Shown one piece after another: positions 1 through 5,538 of a DNA stretch of 7,254 nucleotides. Below the pieces are notes generated by a model. The model did no database searches, was not told the DNA's origin, and saw nothing but the letters and a program-made list of their open reading frames with translations. The DNA comes from OMOG01 sp041485845. GTDB lineage: Bacteria; Acidobacteriota; Terriglobia; Bryobacterales; Bryobacteraceae. Positions within the stretch are counted from its first letter, which is position 1. Each line of letters starts with the position of its first letter. The stretch covers positions 1 to 7,254 of the forward strand of contig JBGPKH010000472.1 of the NCBI GenBank assembly GCA_041485845.1, given 5' to 3'. Both the position numbers and the translations under genes were made by a program.

Positions 1-951
1 GCGGAGCGTCACCGCGGCCAGCCAGTTGGCGCCGCCGCGACGGATGAACTGCTCGCGGTCGGCCTCAAAAACCGCCCGAAAACCGACTTCCGGAAGCAGC
101 CCCGCGCGCGCGCTTTCGGCTTGCGTGCGGGCCAGGCTGGTCGCCAGCCGCATCTGGCGCGCCTCGGGCCGCTGCCCTGTGGCGTCGCGCTCCAGTCCGT
201 CCAATCCGGGATCGGGAATCGCTGCGGCTGTCAACGGAGTGGTCAGGGAGTGCGGCGCGTCGAGCGGCAACCCCAGCGCGTCGTTGAGCGCTGCGCGCGC
301 CACATCCAGATCGGCCGCGCGACGGATGCGCTGCTCGTTCACGCCCGCCAGGTGTACCCGGATGGAGAGCACGTCCGCATCGGTGGACATCCCGGCGTTG
401 CGCACGGCGCCGGCGCGGCGCAGATCGGCTTCAGCCGAGCGGACGGCCAGCGCCGCGCTGTCGAGGCTCTCGGCCGCGAGAACCGCTCCGTAATAGGCAC
501 GCGCCACTCCCGCGATCGTTTCCATCTCCACGCGGCGCGCCTCCTCGGCCGTCACCTGGCGTCCCATGTCCGCCGACTTCACCGCGCGGCGCGTCTGCCC
601 GGCATCGTACAGCGGCTGATCCACCACGAGCTGCGACTGAAAGTTGTTCAGAGAGTCCGGCCGGTTGAGCGGCCCGATGGCGAAATTCGATTCGCCGAAC
701 TGGTGTTGCGTCAGCAGCGAGCCGAAAACGAATACGGGGTTGTCGCTGCGAGCGAAGGACTCGCTGTAGTTGAGCTTGGGCAGACGGCCTCCACGCGCCT
801 GCTCCACGCGCGCCGTGGCCGCCTGGATGCTCTCGGACGCCGCCCGAATCGCGTGGTTGCCGCGCAACGCCGCCTGCACCGCATCGCGCAGGGAAAGCGG
901 CTCCTGTGCCCACAGAGTCGAGCCGGCCAGCAAGACGAGTATTTTGCCCAT
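1..951 (-). CDS. TolC-family outer membrane efflux protein, N-terminal 317 residues (C-terminus beyond window)
   Basis: This is the periplasm-spanning outer-membrane channel of a tripartite efflux or type I secretion system. The reading frame is open from 951 to the left edge, so the last part of the protein is missing. Seen: a short signal peptide (one Lys, hydrophobic core ILVLLAGSTLWA, likely cleavage before Gln16), then 'EPLSLRDAVQAAL' opening the first repeat, long Ala/Arg/Glu-rich helices (about 20-60 and 120-210), a beta-strand segment with 'VDQPLYDAGQTRRAV' around 111-125, and a second-repeat opening 'GQRPEARQ' near 258-265 followed by 'LLPEVGFRAVFEA' and 'GGANWLAAVTLR'. These are the hallmarks of the family. 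Start: ATG at 951; an adjacent GTG at 954 is possible, and an in-frame TGA at 960-958 excludes anything longer. Divergent from the sigma-factor gene. The partner membrane-fusion and pump genes would lie to the left, outside the window. Confidence 0.9.
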   Translation of the reverse strand, partial: MGKILVLLAGSTLWAQEPLSLRDAVQAALRGNHAIRAASESIQAATARVEQARGGRLPKLNYSESFARSDNPVFVFGSLLTQHQFGESNFAIGPLNRPDSLNNFQSQLVVDQPLYDAGQTRRAVKSADMGRQVTAEEARRVEMETIAGVARAYYGAVLAAESLDSAALAVRSAEADLRRAGAVRNAGMSTDADVLSIRVHLAGVNEQRIRRAADLDVARAALNDALGLPLDAPHSLTTPLTAAAIPDPGLDGLERDATGQRPEARQMRLATSLARTQAESARAGLLPEVGFRAVFEADREQFIRRGGANWLAAVTLR

Positions 952-1016
952 CACACCTCAAGATGCAGAACTCCCAAATGACGTGACACCCCGGCAAAGA
1001 CCGCTCCCTGCGGGTC

Positions 1017-1052
1017 GCGGCTCGGAAACAGCCGCGGCTCGGAAACAGCCGC
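1017..1052. repeat. Tandem 17-bp repeat forming two adjacent hairpins
   Basis: The 17-base unit GCGGCTCGGAAACAGCC occurs twice back to back (1017-1033 and 1034-1050). Each unit, read two bases into what follows it, is a hairpin GCGGCT-CGGAAAC-AGCCGC with a perfect 6-bp stem and 7-base loop (1017-1035 and 1034-1052). It lies in the intergenic region between the divergent efflux and sigma genes. It could be paired operators or, if transcribed on the minus strand, stem-loops in the 5' leader of the efflux gene. There is no T-run after it on either strand, so it is not a normal terminator. Confidence 0.75.
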
Positions 1053-1107
1053 CATGAATCGAAACATGTTACCGAGCCGGCGGCAAGCGGTATACGAAAC
1101 GCCACGC

Positions 1108-1113
1108 TACAAT
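1108..1113 (+). promoter_or_regulatory. Candidate -10 box (TACAAT) for the sigma-factor gene
   Basis: TACAAT matches the sigma-70 -10 consensus at five of six bases and ends five bases before the GTG start at 1119. A start of transcription at the usual distance would fall on or next to that GTG, giving a leaderless mRNA. I see no good -35 element at 16-18 bases upstream, so the call is tentative. Confidence 0.35.
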
Positions 1114-1118
1114 GAGGT

Positions 1119-1790
1119 GTGGACAAGCAGGGCGAGACCGAGCTGGCGCGCTCTCTCCTCGCCGGCGAGACGGATGCTTTCGAGAGATTCGTCGATCATT
1201 TCCGCTCCAAGGTGTTTCACTACAGTTGGCTGATGTGTGGCCGGCCGGAGGACGCCGAGGAGGTCGCCCAGGAAACGCTCCTCAAGGTCTTCGAGAACTT
1301 CGACCAGCTCCGCGAGCCGGAGCGGGTGCGGGCCTGGGTCTTCCGTATCGCCAAGAACGCCTGCCTGATGCAGCGCCGCAAGAGCGTCTTCGCTCCCGCC
1401 CACGAGCTTTCGCTCGACGAACTGCCGCCCACCGCCGAAGTCCCCGATATCGCCGAACTGCCGGATCGCGAACTGCTGCGCTCGGAGTTGCGCAACGTGC
1501 TCGACCGCATCATTACCGAGCTTCCGCAGTCCTACCGCGCGGTAGTGCTATTGCGCGACGTCGAAGAGCTCTCCACCGAGGAGACCGCCCAGATCCTCGA
1601 CCTGAGCGCGGATGTCGTCAAAACCCGGCTGCACCGCGGACGGCTCGCCATGCGGCAAAAGCTGGATTGCTACGTGCACAATCACTGCCTGGAAGACCAG
1701 CCGAGTCCGAATCCGGCTCCGTTGAGCCCCCAAGAGCGCGAGGAGCTTTACTCGGTATGGCGAACGCGGGTTTCCGCCCACGTCTTGTGA
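1119..1790 (+). CDS. RNA polymerase sigma factor, ECF (sigma-70) family
   Basis: An alternative sigma factor that directs RNA polymerase to a specific promoter set. It has 223 residues. Seen: region 2 at about 20-87, including 'DAEEVAQETLLKVF' (46-58) and 'VRAWVFRIAKNACL' (70-83); a linker; and region 4 at about 125-180 with the helix-turn-helix 'LSTEETAQILDLSADVVKTR' (151-170) followed by 'LHRGR'. Region 3 is absent, as expected for ECF factors. A tail of about 40 residues after region 4 contains Cys184, His187, His189 and Cys190, a little longer than a minimal ECF factor. Start: GTG at 1119; an in-frame TGA at 1113-1115 rules out an earlier start. GAGG at 1114-1117 is too close to the GTG for a normal ribosome site. 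No anti-sigma gene (zinc-finger type or membrane) follows; the next gene is a membrane ferredoxin. Targets cannot be told from the window. Confidence 0.92.
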   Translation: MDKQGETELARSLLAGETDAFERFVDHFRSKVFHYSWLMCGRPEDAEEVAQETLLKVFENFDQLREPERVRAWVFRIAKNACLMQRRKSVFAPAHELSLDELPPTAEVPDIAELPDRELLRSELRNVLDRIITELPQSYRAVVLLRDVEELSTEETAQILDLSADVVKTRLHRGRLAMRQKLDCYVHNHCLEDQPSPNPAPLSPQEREELYSVWRTRVSAHVL

Positions 1791-1801
1791 CTCAGGTCAC
1801 T
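1786..1801. promoter_or_regulatory. CRP/FNR-superfamily-type palindrome upstream of the polyferredoxin gene
   Basis: TGTGACTCAGGTCACT has the half-sites GTGAC and GTCAC (1787-1791 and 1796-1800) separated by TCAG, matching the TGTGA-N6-TCACA plan of CRP/FNR-type regulators. Its left half overlaps the TGA stop codon of the sigma gene. Its centre (1793.5) lies about 41.5 bases before the transcription start predicted from the -10 box at 1824-1829, the classic class II activator position. The regulator is not encoded in the window. The match is seen directly; function is inferred. Confidence 0.5.
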
Positions 1802-1823
1802 GCCCCGCGCCCCACACGGGCCA

Positions 1824-1829
1824 TATTCT
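1824..1829 (+). promoter_or_regulatory. Candidate -10 box (TATTCT) for the polyferredoxin gene
   Basis: TATTCT matches TATAAT at four of six bases. It predicts a transcript start near 1835 and a leader of about 15 bases containing AGAGGT (1836-1841), a ribosome binding site eight bases before the ATG at 1850. No clear -35 hexamer is present, which fits a promoter needing an activator at the adjacent palindrome. Confidence 0.4.
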
Positions 1830-1849
1830 GGAACCAGAGGTAGCTGGAA

Positions 1850-2899
1850 ATGGCCACACTAGCCCCCGCGCCCACCGCCCGGCCCCGCAAGAAGCTGCTG
1901 AAGCGCGCCACCCCCGATCGTTCGCAAACCCTGCGCCGCGCGTTCCAATTGGCCTTTCTGGCGCTCAATGTCTGGGTCGGAGTCGAGTTCTACCTCTTCG
2001 TGCGCTACTACGAAAGCGGCGGGCAATCGGTGTGGGCCGGGCGTCCGCCCGGTGTGGAGGGCTGGCTCCCCATCGCGTCCCTCATGAATCTGAAGGTGCT
2101 GCTCGCCACCGGCCAGGTGCCGCGACTGCACCCCGCGGGCATGTTTCTGCTGATCGCCTTCCTGGCGATGTCGTGGATCTTCCGCAAAAGCTTCTGCGGT
2201 TGGCTGTGTCCCGTGGGAACGGTGTCGGAGTACCTCTGGCGTCTCGGCCAACAGACCTTCGGCCGCACCTTCCGCCTGCCCCGCCGCCTGGACATCGGAC
2301 TGCGCAGCCTCAAATACATCCTGCTCGGGCTCTTTCTATACGCCGTAGGCTCGATGTCCGAGCCGGCGATCCGCGCCTTCCTCGAAGGGCCGTACGGCAT
2401 CGTGGACGATGTCAAAATGCTCAACTTCTTCCGCCTCCTCGGGCTGACGGGCGGTATCGTGGTGGCGCTCCTGGTGCTGGCCTCGGTCCTCGTGCAGAAC
2501 TTCTGGTGCCGCTATCTGTGCCCGTACGGCGCGCTCATGGGGCTTGCGTCCCTGGCCAGCCCGCTGCGCATCCGGCGCGAAACTTCCCTGTGCATCGACT
2601 GCGGCAAATGCGCCAAGGCCTGCCCCGCGGCGCTGCCCGTGGATCGCCTGATTGCGATTCAATCGGCGGAATGCACGGGGTGCCTGCTGTGCGTTGCGGA
2701 GTGCCCGGCCGCGGGCGCGCTGCTGATGTCGGCGCCGCGCAGAAAGCGAGTCCCGGCCTGGGCATTCGCCGCCGGCGTGGCATTCCTATTCCTGGGAATC
2801 TGCGGTTATGCTCAATGGAGCGGCCACTGGCGCACGGACTTACCCAGCCGAATGTACTTCGAGCTGATACCGCACGCCAACGAATTCACCCACCCGTAA
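1850..2899 (+). CDS. Membrane-bound 4Fe-4S polyferredoxin (NapH/YccM/NosR C-terminal type)
   Basis: An integral-membrane electron-transfer protein that passes electrons between the quinone pool or cytoplasmic donors and a redox partner; the partner is not in the window. It has 349 residues. Seen: membrane segments near 31-51, 97-112, 153-169, 201-217 and 302-320; two CxxxCP motifs typical of this family, 'FCGWLCPVG' (Cys116, Cys120) and 'WCRYLCPYG' (Cys220, Cys224); then two ferredoxin motifs CxxCxxCxxxCP at Cys248/251/254/258 and Cys275/278/281/285, enough for two 4Fe-4S clusters. Region 64-96 ('RPPGVEGWLPI...HPAG') is a periplasmic loop usual in this group. The start ATG has AGAGGT eight bases upstream. 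It follows the sigma gene by 59 bases and converges on the VWA gene with an 11-base gap that holds no terminator. NapH proper would sit with nap genes, so a specific name is not justified. A CRP/FNR-type site upstream suggests oxygen- or NO-linked control. Confidence 0.9.
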   Translation: MATLAPAPTARPRKKLLKRATPDRSQTLRRAFQLAFLALNVWVGVEFYLFVRYYESGGQSVWAGRPPGVEGWLPIASLMNLKVLLATGQVPRLHPAGMFLLIAFLAMSWIFRKSFCGWLCPVGTVSEYLWRLGQQTFGRTFRLPRRLDIGLRSLKYILLGLFLYAVGSMSEPAIRAFLEGPYGIVDDVKMLNFFRLLGLTGGIVVALLVLASVLVQNFWCRYLCPYGALMGLASLASPLRIRRETSLCIDCGKCAKACPAALPVDRLIAIQSAECTGCLLCVAECPAAGALLMSAPRRKRVPAWAFAAGVAFLFLGICGYAQWSGHWRTDLPSRMYFELIPHANEFTHP

Positions 2900-2910
2900 G
2901 CGCCTCGTGC

Positions 2911-3873
2911 CTACATCTTGGTAGCGTAGTAGCCCTTCCGGGCGTGTACGATCAGGTCCTTGCGATTCTTCACCCGCACCTCGATGGGGTGGAACAGGCC
3001 GTCGGTCAGCAGCGGTTCCGGACGATACGAAATGTTGTACTGGTGCCGCAATTCGTTGGCGATGTTCTCGAAGGACTGCTCCAGGTCTTCCACCTTGAAC
3101 GGGAAGAACGCGCGCCCGCCGGTCTCCGCCGTGAAGTACTTCAGGATCTTGTCGCCGTCGGTATCCACGCGGGTGATGTTCGTCGAAATCGCGTAAATCA
3201 CTGCGTCGGCCTTCTGCGACATCTCGAGCGACTGGTCGCGGGTGTAGCGGCTCTGGTTGTCCTCGCCGTCGCTGAGCACCACCAGCGCCCGGCGGAACTT
3301 GTGCTTCGGCTGGTCCTGCTGGAGCTTGTCCTTGCAGGCGAAATAGATGGCGTCATAAAGCGCCGTTCCGCCGCCGGGGCGAAGATCGCGGACCGCTTTC
3401 TCCAGCTTCTCGGTGTCATCCATCAGGTCGGCCACCAGTTGGGGCGACGTATCGAAGCTCACCACCATGGCCTTGTCCTGGTTCAACTTGACCACGCTCT
3501 TGAGGAATTCGCTGGCAACCTCCTGCTCGAACCGGAAGCGGTCGCGAATGCTGTTGCTGGTGTCGATCAGCACCGCCAGCCGCAGGGGCAGGTCGCTCTC
3601 CGCGCTGAACTCCAGAATGGGCTGGCCTCGCTTGCTTTCGACCACCTCGAAATCGGTGCGGCCCAGGTCGGTGACGAAGCGGCCCTTCTTATCGGTGACG
3701 GTGAACAGCAGGTTGACGCGGGTGACATCCACGGTGATGCGCGTGCCTTCGTCCGCCTGCTCCACCACCGGCTTTGGCGCTACGGGCTTTGGGGGCTGGC
3801 CCGGTATCTGGTCCGCGCCCCACACGGCAAGGCCAACTACACTGAGGGCCCCGAACGCAACCCAGACTTTCAT
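2911..3873 (-). CDS. Secreted VWA-domain protein (VWFA-related acidobacterial family)
   Basis: A probable exported, metal-dependent adhesion or scaffold protein; no substrate is known to me. It has 320 residues. Seen: a signal peptide (Lys2, hydrophobic 3-18, likely cleavage near Ala20), a Pro/Lys-rich linker (24-36), an N-terminal beta domain (about 44-92, 'VNLLFTVTDKKGRFVTDL'), then a VWA domain at about 97-275 with a complete MIDAS metal site: Asp104-x-Ser106-x-Ser108 ('DTSNS'), Thr170 in 'GGGTALYDAI' and Asp202 in 'VVLSDGEDN'. The C-terminal part 'LRHQYNISYRPE' (275-286) and the ending 'ARKGYYA' (311-317) are features of the acidobacterial VWFA-related family. Last of three minus-strand genes, 9 bases after the pseudouridine synthase stop. 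There is no ribosome binding site before the ATG at 3873, but a perfect TATAAT lies 9-14 bases upstream, so the mRNA may be leaderless. These proteins are often abundant paralogues in Acidobacteriota. Confidence 0.9.
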   Translation of the reverse strand: MKVWVAFGALSVVGLAVWGADQIPGQPPKPVAPKPVVEQADEGTRITVDVTRVNLLFTVTDKKGRFVTDLGRTDFEVVESKRGQPILEFSAESDLPLRLAVLIDTSNSIRDRFRFEQEVASEFLKSVVKLNQDKAMVVSFDTSPQLVADLMDDTEKLEKAVRDLRPGGGTALYDAIYFACKDKLQQDQPKHKFRRALVVLSDGEDNQSRYTRDQSLEMSQKADAVIYAISTNITRVDTDGDKILKYFTAETGGRAFFPFKVEDLEQSFENIANELRHQYNISYRPEPLLTDGLFHPIEVRVKNRKDLIVHARKGYYATKM

Positions 3874-3881
3874 ATGTACCG

Positions 3882-3887
3882 ATTATA
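3882..3887 (-). promoter_or_regulatory. Perfect -10 box (TATAAT) for the VWA gene, overlapping the upstream stop codon
   Basis: On the minus strand TATAAT is followed by CGGTAC, then AT and the ATG start at 3873. Normal spacing puts the transcription start at about 3875, leaving a leader of about two bases. The TAA stop codon of the pseudouridine synthase (3885-3883) lies inside the box. A consensus -35 hexamer is not visible. A full TATAAT in this GC-rich DNA, exactly here, is unlikely by chance. Confidence 0.55.
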
Positions 3888-4800
3888 ACGTGGGGTTGAG
3901 GCCCAGCATCCAGTTTTCCAACTCCTCCGGCAAGGGCGATACCACGGAAATTTCCTCATCGTCGGAGGGTCGCCGGAAGCGGATCCGGTGCGCGTGCAGG
4001 AAGTAGCGTCCCAGCGGAGGCCTTCCCGCCACGGCTGCGGGCGCACCGTACAGCGTGTCGCCGGCCACCGGGTGACCGATGCTCGAAAGATGCACGCGAA
4101 TCTGGTGGGTGCGTCCCGTGCCGATTCGGACTTCGAGCAGCGTGAACCTCTCGAAGCGCCGCAGCACGCGGTATTCGGACCAGGCGGCGCGCCCTTCCGC
4201 CAGGCGCGCAGTCATGCGGGTGCGCCGCACCGGATCGCGCGCGATGGGCCGCTCGATGCGCCCGCTCTCCGGCTTGACCTTTCCGTGGACCAACGCCAGG
4301 TAAACTTTCTCCACCTGCCGGCCGGAGAACTGCGCCGCCAGCCGCTGATGCGCGGCATCGTTCTTGGCCACCAGCAGCACGCCGCTGGTGTAGCGATCCA
4401 GCCGGTGTACGATGCCCGGACGGAGACTCCCTCCCACGCCCGAGAGCGCGCCGAATCGGTGCAGGAGCGCGTTCACCAGCGTGCCCGAATGAACGCCCGC
4501 TCCGGCATGCACCACCATACCCGCCGGCTTATCGATAGCGACCAAATCGTCGTCTTCGTAAAGCACGAAAAGGGGAATGTCCTCCGGGGAGGCGTGCAAA
4601 GGCGGCGGCTCCGCGGGTTCCAGGTCGATGATTTCCCCCGCCCGCACCGCGTGCGAGGCGCGTTCCCGAGCGCCATTGACCAGGACCAGCCCGTCCTCGA
4701 TCCAACGCTGAATGCGCGACCGGCTGTACTCCGGCAGCCGTTCGTGGAGCATCTGGTCAAGCCGCTTGCCGGCATCGCCGGGTTCTAGGACGATTCGCAC
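3883..4800 (-). CDS. RluA-family 23S rRNA (or tRNA) pseudouridine synthase with S4 domain
   Basis: Converts specific uridines in structured RNA, most likely 23S rRNA, to pseudouridine in the cytoplasm. It has 305 residues, the size of RluC/RluD. Seen: an N-terminal S4 RNA-binding domain (about 10-60, 'GKRLDQMLHERLPEYSRSRI' and 'WIEDGLVLVNG'), then the catalytic domain with 'VLYEDDDLVAIDKPAGMVVH' (79-98), the signature 'GIVHRLDRYTSGVLLVAK' (129-146) with catalytic Asp135, and 'TGRTHQIRVHLSSIGHPVAGD' (228-248). Tyr137 replaces the Asp common in the motif HRLDxDTSG, a mild variation outside the catalytic residue. Start is GTG at 4800, seven bases after the DUF4440 stop, with no clear ribosome binding site, so translation is probably coupled to the upstream gene. 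RluD is the likeliest equivalent by length and S4 domain, but RluC cannot be excluded without alignment. Confidence 0.93.
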   Translation of the reverse strand: MRIVLEPGDAGKRLDQMLHERLPEYSRSRIQRWIEDGLVLVNGARERASHAVRAGEIIDLEPAEPPPLHASPEDIPLFVLYEDDDLVAIDKPAGMVVHAGAGVHSGTLVNALLHRFGALSGVGGSLRPGIVHRLDRYTSGVLLVAKNDAAHQRLAAQFSGRQVEKVYLALVHGKVKPESGRIERPIARDPVRRTRMTARLAEGRAAWSEYRVLRRFERFTLLEVRIGTGRTHQIRVHLSSIGHPVAGDTLYGAPAAVAGRPPLGRYFLHAHRIRFRRPSDDEEISVVSPLPEELENWMLGLNPTL

Positions 4801-4807
4801 ACTGCCG

Positions 4808-5188
4808 CTACGACACCGCGTTCCAGATGTCCACGTGCCATTTCCACGAGCCGCCTTCCTGCTTCCAGACCACCACGTATTTTACGGTCATCGGATCGGC
4901 TGCCGCCCGGTTGATGTCCGCGCGCCCGATCTCGTAGGCGGTGTCTCCCAGCACCTCCACCGAGAGGCTGTGGAGTCGCAAAGAGGTGACCCCGAGGGCC
5001 ACGGCAGCCTGCATCCAGAATGCCTGGATGGACTCCAGGCCGGTGATCATTTCGGCCCCCGGCGGAAGGATGGTCGCGCCCGTGGTGTAGACCCGCGCGA
5101 GTGCGCCGAAATCGCCCTTGCCGACCACTTCTTCTTCAAAGATACGATTGGTGTCGTGAAAGCCTTGGGGAATCGTTGCTGGAGTCAT
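4808..5188 (-). CDS. DUF4440/SnoaL-like small protein (NTF2-like fold)
   Basis: A 126-residue single-domain protein of the cone-shaped NTF2-like superfamily, which includes ketosteroid isomerase-like and uncharacterised DUF4440 members; the substrate is unknown. Seen: N-terminal helix 'FHDTNRIFEEEVVGKGDFGALARVYT' region (about 10-35), 'ATILPPGAEMITG' (about 37-50), a helix with 'IQAFWMQA', and a C-terminal sheet ending 'VKYVVVWKQEGGSWKWHVDIWN' (about 102-123), which is characteristic of this family. No signal peptide. Start: ATG at 5188, because AGGAG at 5201-5197 stands eight bases upstream and a good -10 box lies at 5226-5221; the reading frame runs further upstream to 5296 but that part is low-complexity and precedes the promoter. 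First of three closely spaced minus-strand genes. A role tied to rRNA modification is not implied by the proximity. Confidence 0.85.
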   Translation of the reverse strand: MTPATIPQGFHDTNRIFEEEVVGKGDFGALARVYTTGATILPPGAEMITGLESIQAFWMQAAVALGVTSLRLHSLSVEVLGDTAYEIGRADINRAAADPMTVKYVVVWKQEGGSWKWHVDIWNAVS

Positions 5189-5196
5189 GCCCGGTT

Positions 5197-5201
5197 CTCC
5201 T
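5197..5201 (-). promoter_or_regulatory. Ribosome binding site (AGGAG) deciding the DUF4440 start
   Basis: AGGAG followed by eight bases and then ATG at 5188. It is the clearest ribosome binding site in the window and fixes the start 36 codons inside the open frame. Confidence 0.8.
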
Positions 5202-5220
5202 GTTCTGTTGCCGCTTTCCG

Positions 5221-5226
5221 ATTCTA
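5221..5226 (-). promoter_or_regulatory. Promoter -10 box (TAGAAT) for the DUF4440-pseudouridine synthase-VWA run
   Basis: On the minus strand TAGAAT matches the consensus at five of six bases. It predicts transcription from about 5214 and a leader of about 26 bases that carries the AGGAG site. A weak -35 candidate (CTGCCG, 5250-5245) lies 18 bases upstream. Confidence 0.5.
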
Positions 5227-5304
5227 ACCGACTCGGGCGCCGGGCGGCAGGGCTTTCGTCGCGATTCGCTTGCCGGAACCCTGTACGAAGCGACACATTT
5301 CGGC

Positions 5305-5310
5305 TAGAAT
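5305..5310 (+). promoter_or_regulatory. -10 box (TAGAAT) before the rod-shaped RNA candidate
   Basis: On the plus strand TAGAAT (five of six consensus bases) predicts transcription from about 5316-5317, at the first bases of the hairpin beginning at 5315. No convincing -35 hexamer. It could drive the structured RNA, the tRNA gene downstream, or both. Confidence 0.45.
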
Positions 5311-5314
5311 AAGC

Positions 5315-5377
5315 GTGCGGTCCCGAAGCCTCCGGTTGCAGTTCTCAAACTCCGATTGCTATTCGCCGGGACCGCAC
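5315..5377 (+). ncRNA. Rod-shaped structured RNA candidate, unrecognised
   Basis: A 63-base element with a perfect 11-bp outer stem: GTGCGGTCCCG (5315-5325) pairs with CGGGACCGCAC (5367-5377). Inside, an asymmetric loop of 7 and 8 bases (5326-5332, 5359-5366) leads to an inner stem in nearly the same register: 5333-5338 with 5353-5358, a C-C mismatch, then 5340-5343 with 5348-5351, closed by the tetraloop CTCA. Three inner pairs are G-U on the plus-strand RNA and would be A-C mismatches on the other strand, so the plus strand is the likely transcript. A -10 box ends five bases before the outer stem. It is not SRP RNA (no GGAA-tetraloop domain) and is too short for standard 6S RNA, though its stem-bubble-stem shape is similar. 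It may be a small RNA or a processed leader of the tRNA. Confidence 0.45.
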
Positions 5378-5411
5378 TCTCTCCGTGCAGCGCTCGCCCG
5401 GGAGCGTGCGC

Positions 5412-5417
5412 TAAACT
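5412..5417 (+). promoter_or_regulatory. Possible -10 box (TAAACT) for tRNA-Arg
   Basis: TAAACT, four of six consensus bases, would start transcription about three bases before the tRNA. It is preceded by a small hairpin CGCTC-GCCCGG-GAGCG (5391-5406) without a T-run. No clear -35 element, so the tRNA may instead be read from the -10 box at 5305. Confidence 0.25.
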
Positions 5418-5426
5418 CGTACACAC

Positions 5427-5503
<77 letters not shown>

Positions 5504-5538
5504 ATTAAATCAGCGAGTTACAGCCACGACGTCCAAGC

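Noticed and set aside
121..981. A 286-codon plus-strand open frame opposite the efflux gene
   Set aside because: Antisense shadow of the TolC-type frame; no ribosome binding site or domain.
951..1067. A 38-codon minus-strand frame whose TGA overlaps the efflux ATG by one base (possible leader peptide)
   Set aside because: The overlap is suggestive, but there is no ribosome binding site and the frame passes through the tandem hairpins; not enough support for a gene.
431..1126. A 231-codon minus-strand open frame over the efflux gene
   Set aside because: It is in a different frame from the TolC protein, whose motifs are unmistakable, and its product has no recognisable domain.
2032..3888. A 618-codon open frame on the plus strand
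   Set aside because: It overlaps the polyferredoxin gene in another frame and runs antisense through the whole VWA gene. Its translation is Arg/His/Pro-rich with no domain, typical of a high-GC shadow frame.
5189..5296. N-terminal extension of the DUF4440 protein to a start at 5296
   Set aside because: A good -10 box and AGGAG site lie inside this stretch, and the extra residues are Arg/Ser/Gly-rich and outside the fold.
5391..5406. Hairpin CGCTC/GAGCG as a terminator of the rod-shaped RNA
   Set aside because: Only five pairs and no T-run afterwards; such short GC hairpins are common in this DNA.
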